Source: Sorex araneus (lineage: Eukaryota; Chordata; Mammalia; Eulipotyphla; Soricidae). Taken from it: a DNA stretch of 64,000 bases. Each line of letters opens with the position of its first letter. Within the stretch, counting starts at the first letter, position 1. The position numbers were made by a program, and so were the translations under genes. The stretch covers positions 102,845,552 through 102,909,551 of the forward strand of contig NC_073313.1 in NCBI RefSeq assembly GCF_027595985.1. The letters run 5' to 3'. The notes beneath the pieces were generated by a model. That model saw nothing but the letters and a program-made list of their open reading frames with translations. It ran no database searches and was not told the origin of the DNA. Of the stretch, positions 11,740 through 21,844 are shown piece by piece.

Positions 11740-13060
11740 CAAGTTATTAAAGGAAAAATATTAAAATGCCAGGTATTCTAACTTTAATTTGCTCGTTATG
11801 GCCAAATATATACTTATCATTTTAGGAAAGATTTATCAGTTTGTTAGTTGATTTAACTTTCTAAGGAGTCTTATAAATGCTATGTAGAATTCTAATTTAT
11901 ATCTTTCCTTGAAACATTTACATGATTCAGGTTGCTGATTTTTTTGCTCATGAATGGTGAGTCTTTTACCTTTTATTCCTTATCTTTCCTTCCCATTGTA
12001 CAGTGCTATAGAAGCCCAGAAACAATGCTGCTCCATGTCTTGTAAGTGTTCTCTATTTCTGCATTCTGTAGGGCTTAGACACAAAAATCTAGATCATCAA
12101 CACAATTAAACCATGACCCATTCTTCCTCTCTTTCCCAAAGTTTGACCCCACATTTCCAGACAGTTGACTATTTGCATATAAATGAGGCTAGAATGTGAT
12201 AGAGTAGAACCCTTAAAACGTAGGGGTCCATGATAGCCTCCATTGCCTCTATCTTGGTGCACTATGACTTACAACTGCTTCAGCATAGACTCAGTGGTAG
12301 ACCCTAACAAGAGATGATTTCTGCCTACAGGTGCTCCTGTGCTGGGATTGTGTCCTCCCTCATTTACTAACGATTGCCTATGTGACCAATGAGCTATTTT
12401 GGGAATGAAGACAGCATAATAATTCTCACTTGCTCTTTCTTGACTTACTTACGCTTCTAGAAGTCACTTATTATGTGGGGACATTCAAGAAGTCCAATGT
12501 CATTAGTAAGGGATAAGAAACTGGTATTTCCATCCAATCTCCAATTCACTCTCATACCCTGTGATAAGCTATCTCAGAAAGCAATCTTTGGATTTTTAGG
12601 GTCTGGAATGCAGTAATTGATGGCTAATGGTCCAGTTATTGAGGATATTTATTCACTGAAATTACCTTGAGTGTATTATAATTTAACAGAATTACTCAAT
12701 GATCCAATTTTTGCATATTTTTATTTGTGTATTTAAGGATTGAACACTGAATCCAAAGCCACTTGGTAAGTGACTCAGACCTGTGGTTTTAGGCAAGGCT
12801 GTTAAACATTTCCCAAACATGCATCCAGTTTGTTGAACGTAAAATCTTAGGATCAATTTATGTCAAGTAGTTTTGAAGTTGGATTGAGGGCTTTATGAGT
12901 TTTGTGATCTGGTTCACCATATCTGTTATGGAAGATCTTAAAAAGACAAAAACACAGATTGCATAAGTTGGAAATGACACTTATTAATGTTCCTTTTTGT
13001 CTTCTACCCATTCTTTGAAAAGTGCTTGCCACTTCAATGCATTTTTCCAAAAAATAAATT
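11740..13060. other. No feature recognised
   Basis: Unique-looking AT-rich sequence with only short, incidental open frames. Confidence 0.5.
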
Positions 13061-13065
13061 GTCAG

Positions 13066-13240
13066 AAGGGAGAGATAGTAAAGGGGTTAAGGACTTTGCC
13101 TAGTATGCAGACAATTCCACTTTGAATCCCTGGAACCACATATGGTCCACTGAGTACTGCCAAGGAGGTCACTCCTGAAACAGAGCAAGAAATAACCTCT
13201 GACAACCACTGGGCGTGGTCCAAAACAAACCATAAAAGAA
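13066..13240 (+). mobile_element. tRNA-derived SINE, diverged
   Basis: GGGAGAGATAGTAAAGGGGT head, CATATGGTCCACTGAGTACT body and GGGCGTGGTCCAAAAC near the 3' end. Confidence 0.75.
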
Positions 13241-13365
13241 TTCTCAACTGATATTTCTTGTTATTAATTCATCTTCTTGGATGAATTAATGTAGGAAAGC
13301 TACATATAATTAATGTAGGAAAGCTACATTAACTAAAACATAGATTTTGCTATCTTTTTTAATTT

Positions 13366-13492
13366 CTCTTTGGTGGGGCCACACCCTCTAGTGCTCAAGG
13401 GGCTTACTGATGGTGCTGTGCCCAAGGATCCATCCTGTAATGCTCATGGTACCATATGTGATGTCTTACCCTCTGTACTATATCCCTAGTAA
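13366..13492 (-). mobile_element. tRNA-derived SINE, truncated
   Basis: Plus-strand reading GGTGGGGCCACACCCTCTAG, TGCTCAAGGGGCTTACTGAT and CATGGTACCATATG is the inverted SINE body; the head is partly lost. Confidence 0.65.
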
Positions 13493-13499
13493 CAGACTA

Positions 13500-14595
13500 A
13501 GATATAAATTTAAGCTTTTCATCTGAAGAATAATTCATATTTTCCAGGTTCTGTGGGAACCGTCAACAATTAGAATATCTAATAACATATTGCCTTCTAC
13601 AGCAACTGACTTATGCCTTCATGTCCTGAAGCATAAATATTTCACAGAGCATTTAAAACAAAGGAGTTCATTATACCTGTATCAACATCAGGACTGTACT
13701 GTCAACCATTTCGAACTATTTCATCTTTTGAGGTGGGGAACATAGGTGTCATATATTCCAAATATATTGGATAAACCCATATCCTACTTTTCATTATCTC
13801 ACTAGGGTGGTAGTTGATTCCTGCCATTACTGTCTCTGTGCTGTCTCAACATTTCTTATGTTTTCAATAATTTTGGTTCTCTTTAAGGATTAAAACTTTT
13901 AAAAGAAATTCGTTATTGATATGTATTTTAAATAAGTATTTTATTTTCAGTAATTTCACTATGATATGTTGGTCAAATTTTATTTGCATTTGTTGATTTT
14001 ATAGAATTTATTGAATGACTTACAATATTTCTAAATCAGTACAGAGCCAAATTAAATCCTGAGTACAGTCAGGCATGGCTCAAACTTTCTGTATCCACAA
14101 CATCTTTAGAAGTACCCAGATATTCCCACTTCCCATATTTATTTCATTAATACCATATTTTTCTCTTTCTAAAACTTTAATTACAGTTCTTGTCACCTTT
14201 TGTTTTTAATGCTATTATGTCTGAAACCAAATCAGAAACAGCTTTGTAAGGGTCTACCTCACAGAGATTCAATAAAATAATTTTTGAGACAAAATATCTT
14301 AATTCAGGAAGGTTATTTAAAGCTGACATCCAGTCTTCGGGAAGGCTAATCAATATTTGTAGGACTTAGCCCTTCATATTTTTTTAAATCCTCAGGTATA
14401 TGTAGGTCTTTTTCTACTTGGTATCAGATACAACAATTCTATTTTTGCTCATCAAGTCCAGTGATCCTACTCAAAGTTCTGCTGGATAGGTATCAAAAAT
14501 AATTGCCTGCTGTTTTTGAAATCAGCAAGTGTCATTTGGTCCACCATCTAGTCAAACTTTTCCTTACATTTCACTTTCTTTTTACTTATTTTTAT
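13500..14595. other. No feature recognised
   Basis: AT-rich unique-looking DNA. Confidence 0.45.
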
Positions 14596-14596
14596 T

Positions 14597-14790
14597 AGTT
14601 TTTTTTTTTTTTTGGTGTGGGTGACACCCAGCAGTGTTCAGGGGTTAGTCTTGGCTCTGTGCTCAGGGATTACTTCTGGTGACCCGGTGATGTTCAAGGG
14701 ACCATGTGAGATGCGAGGGATCGAACCCAGGTCAGCCACATGCAACGCCTATACCCAACTAGCTGTACTCTATATTGTACCCCATATTTA
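14597..14790 (-). mobile_element. tRNA-derived SINE beside the ERV
   Basis: T-run, then GGTGTGGGTGACACCCAGCA and GAGGGATCGAACCCAGGTCA. The provirus starts about 12 bases beyond its head end, so the ERV integrated next to an existing SINE. Confidence 0.8.
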
Positions 14791-14802
14791 GAGATTACTG
14801 TT

Positions 14803-15097
14803 TGTAAGAAATCACGCAACCCGGAGATTCTTCTTGCAGTGATTTATTCAGAGACCTTCTCGGGAAAGAAGAGGAACGAGGGACGAACGAGAAGAAAACC
14901 CCCATCTAGCTAGGCAGCCTTCCTCCCTATCTACCCCTTGTTGCCTGCTTACGCCCAAGTGTCTGCAGCTGATAAACTAGTTACAGCTCGTGGCGTGACA
15001 AGACGTCCTGATTCCTTAACAGGTGTTATCTACGAAGCACGGTGTAATTAACAAGAAACAGGTGTTCATGAAGCACGGTCCTTGGCGGCTCTCCACA
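14803..15097 (-). repeat. 3' LTR
   Basis: In viral sense it begins TGTGGAGAGCC and ends TTTCTTACA, the usual TG...CA ends. An AATAAA signal (plus-strand TTTATT, 14843-14848) lies about 45 bases from its 3' end, consistent with polyadenylation in a short R region. Confidence 0.9.
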
Positions 15098-15120
15098 GTT
15101 CCCCCTTTTTTGTTTTAGAA
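15098..15120 (-). promoter_or_regulatory. ERV polypurine tract
   Basis: Immediately upstream of the 3' LTR in viral sense: AAAACAAAAAAGGGGGAAC, the primer site for plus-strand DNA synthesis. Confidence 0.8.
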
Positions 15121-15299
15121 CAACAAGTCTGCAGCGACCTGGGGGGGGGCCCTTGGCCCCACCCGTCATTGGGAGCCCTCTCGCCTGCAGGTCCCTGTCC
15201 TAGGTTGGTCCAAGGGTCAGGTGGGGCATAATGCACCCTTTCAAACTCCTCAACTACAGGAGGTCCCTGCAGTTAAGGGCTCCCAGCTGCATAATACCT

Positions 15300-16200
15300 T
15301 TGCTACATCCAGCTAGACCTGATTGTTCTAAGCGAGATTATTGTTTCAGAATTGCAAGCCAAAACTGTGGGGGATTGCTGTGCCTCCAGGGCCACGAATG
15401 CCTGTAAACACCACGCCCCTGTAAATAGCCGTTCTTGTTGCATTTTGTATAGACACCAGGCAAAAAAAAAACCAAAGCAGCGAGAAGCAATAAGGATAGT
15501 ACTGCTCCCACCCCCACCCACTCCTTGATAAAATAGAGGGGACTTTCTATTCTGGTTTTATCAAGATGGGTAAGGACAGGATTAAAGCAGGCCATGTTGT
15601 AGCAATGGCTCAGAAAGCTGCCTCCTCAGCTCGCACTGACACAGGAACCAGGCTGAGCAGGAGCACCAGTCTGCACATCTTGGTCCACTGGAGGCGCGGT
15701 CTTCCCTGTCAGGCGTTCAGGAATCCACACTGGTTTTACCCTGTCCTGCGGAAAAAAACACAAACAAAACTCCTGGCCCAGGTTAACACGGGGTCCTTGA
15801 ACTATCTTAGTAGTTAGACTGCCTCGGCAGTCCCAGGTACAACCCAGCTCACGCCTGGAAAAAATACTCTAAAGTCACTAGAAGCCTCCGCAGCCGGGGC
15901 TTTTATTTCCATGCCTGTGAACAGAAAGAGTCAGAAAGAAGCTCCAACACGAAAGGACATCCCAGAGATAAACGAGAAGGTGCTCCTGCCAAATCATTCC
16001 TTTGTCCTTCAGGAACCTGTGAATTTCAAGGAAAGGGTAGAAGTAAAGTATTATTAATTCAAAATATGGAGGCCTGGCATTGTCCGATCCACGACCTGAA
16101 AAATAAGAGTATAATAAGAGTATTTCATGTGACCTCATGAAATGTGTAAGGAGCTAGAGGCCTTTGTTCTAGGTCTTCTGACGCTGACTCCTCTTCTTTC
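15300..16200 (-). pseudogene. ERV env remnants
   Basis: The minus strand between the integrase tail and the polypurine tract carries frame-broken pieces whose position and features suit env. One is a segment with PVWIPERLT near 15700, which may be the end of the surface subunit. Another, near 15480-15540, is a hydrophobic run (VGAVLSLLLLAALVFFLP) fitting a transmembrane anchor, followed by a Cys-containing tail. A run of nine A's at 15462-15470 appears to shift the frame at the anchor. Most of the surface and ectodomain sequence is missing. The assignment rests on order and hydrophobicity. Confidence 0.5.
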
Positions 16201-16220
16201 CTTGTGACTTCCAGCTAAGA

Positions 16221-16480
16221 TCAGTTTGATGATGAATCTAAGCTGGAATTTGAAGGATTGTGAATCTCTGGAGGTCTGAGATCCAAATCAGGTGGTTGAA
16301 TTCTGCTTCTGATGAGAAGTAAAGGGATCCAAAGTTTCTTAGTGGGGTTGTCATCTGTTGAAACAAAAGCGTAGCCTTTTCCTCGAATGAGGAGTTTTCC
16401 TGCTACATTCAATTGAGAAAATACCTCCTTTTTGTATTTGATTTAACATTCCATATGTCCACTGAAAATGTAGAGGTGGT
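16221..16480 (-). pseudogene. ERV pol remnant: integrase C-terminal end
   Basis: Minus-strand translation contains LLIRGKGYAFVSTDD followed by LWIPLLLIR, the pattern of the integrase C-terminal DNA-binding domain in betaretroviruses. It lies directly after the gag C-terminal region, so protease, RT, RNase H and the integrase core have been deleted, and at least one stop separates it from the preceding frame. Confidence 0.6.
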
Positions 16481-16484
16481 GGGC

Positions 16485-17339
16485 TTAAGGCCGCAGTGTT
16501 CTATACTGAAAAGGGGTTGTAGTAACTGTATCGGGGCAGGAAATAGGCTGCGCTTCCTGCCGTCCCTGGCTGCAGCGATTATACTGATTGGAGCTCTGAA
16601 ACTCCACACTGGGGAAAGGGGCTGCAACTGAGAACATCCCCTGATTTTGCGGGGCTTGGGGCTGGCCCCCTTGCAGGTGTCCCGAGTTGGGGTTATCCAC
16701 TGCATCAAAATTAAAGCGACAATTTCTGGCCCAATGATTTCCTCTCTTACACCAGGGACAGGGCCCGGGAGGTGTAAGTCTGGCTCTGCAGTCTCTGGCC
16801 CAGTGGTTTCCCTTCTTACACCTGGGACGGGGCTCAGGAGGTGTTCTCACAGTAGCACTGTCTGGAGGTGCCCTGTAATCTTTATGAAAATGGTCTGGTC
16901 TCCCACGATTAAAATATCTTTTCTGAGCTTGTCTCTGTACTATACCGGTCTCAACAGTCCTAGCTTGCACTTTATGTCTAACAGAACCAACATTCCTGCA
17001 TGCATCCAAGTACCCCATTATATCTTCCTTCTCCTTAAGAGGGCGAAGAATGGCCTGGCAGTCCTCATTAGCATTTTCAAAGGCCAATTGTTTAGTCAAT
17101 AGCTCATGAGTCTCCTTACCCTCAACCTGTATTTCTATGGCTTCCATCAATCTTCCTACGAAGTCTGCATAAGGTTCTGAGGCTCCCTGGACAATCTTTG
17201 TAAAGCTACCTTTAAATTCCGCATCTGCTTCAATCTTCTCCCACGCACGCAGGGCTACGCTAGGGACATGAGCAAGAACAGCACGAGGGAAGGTGACTTG
17301 CCTTTCAGGGTGGCGCCATTTTCCTTCACCAATTAACAT
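16485..17339 (-). pseudogene. ERV gag, capsid to nucleocapsid part
   Basis: A 285-codon open stretch encoding the C-terminal half of gag. It includes the capsid major-homology-type segment (SEPYADFVGRLMEAI, about residues 54-68) and two nucleocapsid zinc knuckles near 16719-16830. The second knuckle is a full C-x2-C-x4-H-x4-C (residues 194, 197, 202, 207). In the first the leading Cys is Arg (residue 171; CGT instead of TGT), so it is broken. The flanking DNA of the two knuckles is similar, as if one arose from the other. A frameshift near 17350 separates this block from the upstream gag block. Confidence 0.85.
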
Positions 17340-17347
17340 CTTATGAG

Positions 17348-17898
17348 TTAATTTAGTCCTGAAAAGTTTCGTTCAGCATGGCTTAGGCCTTCAAATTCTG
17401 CCTTGGCCTCCTTGCTGAGCCACATTCTCCACTGCAAGTACTGAGAAGGGCTTAAGCACGTCTTAGCAACCATGTGAAAATCTTGAGGTGCCCAGTGGGC
17501 CTTTTTACTCCAGTCTGTAAGATACTCTCTACAGTACGGAGATGTGGGCCCATATGAGACACAGGCCTGTTTGAAACGACTGAGAGAATCCATCCTTAAC
17601 CTGCGAAAAGATGGAGGCCACTGCCTTTCTGCCTTGACTGGGCAATTGGAAGCACGTCCCAAGCGGCCTGGAGGCCGATAGGCTGAGTCACTCTTGGACT
17701 CAGAATCTGAGTAAGTGGCAACAGACTCATAACCCGCATCACTTCCATCTAATGCACTGGAAGTAGAGCTATATTGACCAGTTTCAGAAATATTTTTACT
17801 ATTAAAACCCTTTTGAGACTTAGTTGTGGGAGGAGCTGAGGCCGTATTATTCCTAATGTTCTCCATATCAATTGCACTATTCAAAAATAGAAGAATAG
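17348..17898 (-). pseudogene. ERV gag, middle part
   Basis: Continuation of gag in another frame: a Ser/Thr-rich spacer (phosphoprotein-like region), then an N-terminal capsid-like stretch with LTDWSKKAHWAPQDF and CLSPSQYLQWRMW, ending at a stop near 17348. It was joined to the matrix block at 18419 before the composite element inserted. Confidence 0.8.
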
Positions 17899-18402
17899 GA
17901 TGAACCAAGAGCCGCGGCACGAGAAGCAGAGCCTCCCGCCTACTGACTGTGATCCTGAGGTCTCCTAACCCATTTTGGCATCAGAGCAGATTCTTGCAGC
18001 CATCCATTTTGACTGTGAACTGAGCTAAAATATTAGAAACCCAAAACCGCGCGGCCGCTATTGCGGCCGCGCGGACTCAAAGTCTTCACTTTTACCAAGG
18101 AAGAGAAATTATTAGATGATGCTTATTCAGCAGGCCTGATTGTTGGGGAAAATTTCCAATCAACAATAGTGAGTTCTGTATGGAAATATGAAATGTACTC
18201 AATATATAGAGAGAATAATGGGAATATCATCAGCTACTTAGATGGGGAGTGGGGTGGGAGGGGGGTGTATTGGGGTTCTTGGTGGTGGAACGGGTGCACT
18301 GGTGAAGGGATGGTGGTTTAATCAGTATTTGACTGTGACTTAAACCTGAAAGCTTTGTATTTTTCTTGTTTTCACGGTGGTTCAATAAAATATTTCTTTA
18401 AA
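17899..18402 (+). mobile_element. L1-tailed composite element with GC hairpin (family A)
   Basis: A roughly 504-bp insertion within ERV gag, flanked by 16-bp duplications AAAAATAGAAGAATAG (17883-17898 and 18403-18418). The 5' half is not L1: a unique leader, then a perfect 11-bp GC-only inverted repeat with a TATT loop (18048-18073). The 3' half is shrew L1 3' UTR (GGTGGTGGAACGGGTGCACT, TTTCACGGTGGTTCAATAAA, A-tail). There is no coding capacity. The same family recurs at 37053-37490. It is presumably moved in trans by L1. Confidence 0.8.
18048..18073. repeat. GC-only perfect hairpin
   Basis: CGCGCGGCCGC, loop TATT, GCGGCCGCGCG. Each arm contains a NotI-type octamer. In the 37-kb copy the arms are decayed at CpG sites, so this copy is younger. 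Confidence 0.9.
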
Positions 18403-18418
18403 AAAAATAGAAGAATAG

Positions 18419-18722
18419 AAGTAACAATCTCCCATGTAGTCCAGAATTCCCAGGGGATCTTAGTCCCTTTCTTAGATGCCTTATAGACATTTTTCCTAAC
18501 TTGTCTCCAAATCCTGCTTTCTAGAGTTCCTTCGTCTGGGAACCATGGGTTAACTTCATAAACTACTTTAAGGCAGTACCGGAGTTGGTCTCTGGAAATG
18601 TAGAGTTCCGGGTCTCCAATTCTGCGGGAGAGAGACTGAATCAAATTCATAAATGACTTGCCCTCTTCAATCTGGTTCAAGAAAATATGAAACATCTTGA
18701 GAAGGCCCAGAATCTGCCCCAT
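18419..18722 (-). pseudogene. ERV gag, matrix part
   Basis: Gag start at ATG 18722-18720. The protein begins MGQ, a myristoylation-type N-terminus typical of betaretroviral matrix, followed by a helical, Trp-containing matrix-like region ending near FWTTWEIVTSILL. An in-frame Met further upstream exists (near 18764) but MGQ is the better start. The block is cut off by the composite insertion. Confidence 0.82.
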
Positions 18723-18823
18723 TTTAGTGGGGGATTGCTGTTTGGATTCTAATCCGCAGCACACAAAAAAATCCTGATCTCCCGCTCACTTTCTAGAGTG
18801 GGGTGCACCGAACGCTTATTCTT

Positions 18824-18825
18824 AC
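18824..18825 (-). promoter_or_regulatory. ERV leader splice donor (candidate)
   Basis: Minus-strand CTAAAGGTAAGAATA between the primer binding site and the gag ATG is a strong donor and lies where retroviruses place the donor for env mRNA. Confidence 0.55.
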
Positions 18826-18843
18826 CTTTAGTTGATAGTTCGG

Positions 18844-18861
18844 GCCCACCTAGGGACACCA
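18844..18861 (-). promoter_or_regulatory. ERV primer binding site, tRNA-Asn-like
   Basis: Two bases after the 5' LTR in viral sense: TGGTGTCCCTAGGTGGGC. From memory of mammalian tRNA 3' ends the best fit is tRNA-Asn, with two transition mismatches. Confidence 0.5.
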
Positions 18862-18863
18862 GC

Positions 18864-19158
18864 TGTAAGAAATCACGCAACCCGGAGATTCTTCTTGCAG
18901 TGATTTATTCAGAGACCTTCTCGGGAAAGAAGAGGAACGAGGGACGAACAAGAAGAAAACCCCCATCTAGCTAGGCAGCCTCCCTCCCTATCTACCCCTC
19001 GCTGCCTGCTTACGCCCAAGTGTCTGCAGCTGATAAACTAGTTACAGCTCGTGGTGTGACAAGACATCCTGATTCCTTATCAGGTGTTATCTACGAAGCA
19101 CAGTGTAATTAACAAGAAACAGGTGTTTATGAAGCACGGTCCATGGCGGCTCTCCACA
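18864..19158 (-). repeat. 5' LTR
   Basis: Same length as the 3' LTR, differing by about ten substitutions, mostly transitions, with no indels. Confidence 0.9.
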
Positions 19159-19164
19159 ACTGTT

Positions 19165-20990
19165 GGCTATAATTTTGGTTGGCCAATAGCTTTCTTATAC
19201 CTTCGAAGAAATATGTAAGTATTAGAGAGATAATATGAATGAAGCTAGTCTGTCATTTCCAAAATCAAAACTGAATTTAAGTTAATTTTCAATTTTTGTA
19301 GATACTGCTGATATTCCTTTCAAAGTTTTGTCAAAAAGTTACCAACTTAGGCTATGTTATGCAATTTATACATTGTTTCTCAGTGTTGTTGTCAAGATGT
19401 AATATGATGAAACTTTAAAAAATGTTCAAATTTCGGAGCAGAGATTTAATGCAGGAATTAGGTTACATGTGTACATGACGTGAACTTAGCTCTTTGGCAC
19501 CATATGGCCTTTTAAGCATTAACAAGTGTAGCCTTGGAAGCCCTTAAGCACAGCTTCCATGATATTAGTGGTACTGGGCACCTCAGATTTCCAGTAGAAG
19601 TATATTTGTGGGTCTTAGCACTGAACCACCAGCCTTTTTGTCCAAGTATTGGCAAAGTGTTCCTGGCACCCTTTGTACTGGAAAGCTTGGGAGGTCTAAG
19701 GACTAAGGTCTAAGGTCTAAGGTCTCTTCAACTTTATGTAGGCAATATAGTACTTTATTGTGGTTTTAAGATATACACTTTTCAATTACTATTAAAGTTT
19801 AACATATTCTGATATCCTCTTTGGAAATTTTTCTTCCTCAATAATCTTTTTCAGAAGTAGTGTCTGAAGTAAAATCACTTGTCTGAAATTGTTTCAATTC
19901 ATTGTCACTTGACCTGTAGATAATACTTCCTACTTATGTGTGTATGGTTATTTTTCCACTTAGTATACTATGTTGTTATACCTGTGGAAATACAATTTTG
20001 AATGAATACATTGATTGCTATCTGATTTACAAGTTGTACTCGACAGTGGTAGAATGGATGATATAAAACCTTTGGTAAATTTGAGCTATGTTCTGTGAAT
20101 ATCTTGTCACATTCTGCAGTGTTCCAACATATGTATATAAAAATGTGATTTGGTTTCTCCTCGATAAAATATTGTATACATTTCTGTCACCAGGATAAAA
20201 GGATGCAGAGTCTTACAAATAACCTGCTCTACCAATGTTCTTGCTTTGTTGGAGAAAAAAATCAACGAAGATAATAGTAGAGAGCTTTATTGAAGAGAGA
20301 GTACACACTCGAGGCATGGCTATGTGCATACACAAGGGAAAGCATCACATATGTTTGAGGCTGCCGGCATCTAAAGGAGATAACTAAGGGAAGGAATATG
20401 CAGAAGGAATTGAACATGACAATTAGGGTGACTCTAAAGTTGCACTTGCATACAGGAACTGTAAGCTTGCCCATACATACATTGCACTTCTTTGGATTTT
20501 TTTATTATTAACATCCAATTATTTATTTATTAACATCCATTTATTCAGCTGGGAGTACGTAAGATAATATGTGCTCTGGTATTAATAAGGAGAGAAAAAT
20601 TAAATAAGGGAAGTCTTCTATTTCCTCATCACTTTTCTCCAATTGGCTGGAACTGGTTTCCCAAAGTTCCTTGTCATGAATAACAAAGCTATCAGAATTA
20701 CAGCTTTAGAGACCCTCCCCCACCACCCCCTCCCCGTTTTGTCTCCAGGTCTCTCTGTTTTTCATTATGTACAAAAAATAATCTAATTTGCTTTTCATAG
20801 TAAATTTCCCATAATGCTGTCTCCTTTTCCCACTTTCTCCAGACCTAAATGCCACTCACCTAACTACCTATTTATAGCTTTTTTTAGGTCATGTCTGGCA
20901 CTTGCTTTCTACCAATCTATATCTTATATACCTTTGTTATATTTCTTTTTCCTAAGAAATGTGTGTTATAATATCTCAAAATAATAATAT
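19165..20990. other. No gene; possible eroded SINE near 19430-19620
   Basis: Mostly unique AT-rich DNA. A stretch with CACCATATGGCC near 19498 may be a heavily decayed SINE, too weak to call. Confidence 0.4.
19692..19724. repeat. Short 7-bp tandem repeat
   Basis: About four units of CTAAGGT. Confidence 0.8.
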
Positions 20991-21042
20991 CATTTTATAG
21001 TTTGATTTCTCTTTAGTTTAATTAAGAGCTTAAATGTTAAGT

Positions 21043-21215
21043 TCAGGGGCCAGAGCAATAATAGAGAGGTTAGGATACTTTTCTTTCATGTAGCCAACAC
21101 GGGTTTGATCCCAAGTATTCCAAATGGACTTCCAAGCACCGCCAGGAGTAATTCCTGAGTGCAAAGCCAAGAGTACCCCTGAGAATAACAATTGTGGGCC
21201 CCAAACTAAAACCAA
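21043..21215 (+). mobile_element. tRNA-derived SINE
   Basis: GGGGCCAGAGCAATAATAGA head, CACGGGTTTGATCCCAAGTA B-box region and GCACCGCCAGGAGTAATTCC body. Confidence 0.85.
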
Positions 21216-21676
21216 AATTTAAGATCATCACAGACTATATTTTGCCTTTTTGTAGTTTCTTAACTTTCAACCTTAGAAAAACTAGTATAAAATCTATCTA
21301 ATGAATTAATTTTAATTAAGAATAAATTATTATATTTAAGGGGAACATTAAGAAATCACTATTATACATTAAAACTATAATGAAATATTAAACATGAAAT
21401 TTATATACAGGTGATACTCTTGTGGAGGATGTCTTCTTTTCCAAAAATTACAGCTCAGAAGTGTCAGAGTGATAGAAGGTAATTTTGGACACTGAGGTAG
21501 ATAAATAAGGAAGTTTTCCATTAAAGCCATAGTTGTATTGGGGGGTGGGATTAATATGTGTTATTATTTTGAAAAAAATTATCCAAATTTTCCCTGCTTA
21601 AATATTTTCAAACAAAATTTTTAGGACTAAATTATAATATCCTATTATACCTTATGATTTTAAAAGTCAATAAAGG

Positions 21677-21842
21677 AACCGGGGAGTTAGTACAGTATAT
21701 AAGGTAAATGCATTACATATGCTGACCCAGGTTCAATCTCCGACATCCTATATGGTCCCTGAGCTTGCCAGGAGTAATCCTCAATCACAGTGCCAGGAAA
21801 AGCCCCTGAGGACTGCGGGATATGACACTAAAACAAAAAGTC
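21677..21842 (+). mobile_element. tRNA-derived SINE
   Basis: CCGGGGAGTTAGTACAGTAT head, GACCCAGGTTCAATCTCC B box and TATATGGTCCCTGAGCTTGC body. Confidence 0.8.
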
Positions 21843-21844
21843 CA

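Larger units (their letters stand above)
14803..19158 (-). mobile_element. Endogenous retrovirus, class II (betaretrovirus-like), defective
   Basis: A reverse-strand provirus bounded by two 295-bp LTRs and a 6-bp host duplication ACTGTT (14797-14802 and 19159-19164), the size usual for class II ERVs. The order in its own sense is 5' LTR, primer binding site, splice donor, gag, integrase tail, env remnants, polypurine tract, 3' LTR. Protease, reverse transcriptase, RNase H and most of integrase and env are absent. Without the later 504-bp insertion and its duplication the provirus is about 3.8 kb. The two LTRs differ at about 10 of 295 positions by eye (about 3.4 percent), so it is moderately young. 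It cannot make any complete viral protein. Confidence 0.9.

Noticed and set aside
16647..17102. 151-codon plus-strand frame in the ERV
   Set aside because: Antisense shadow of gag.
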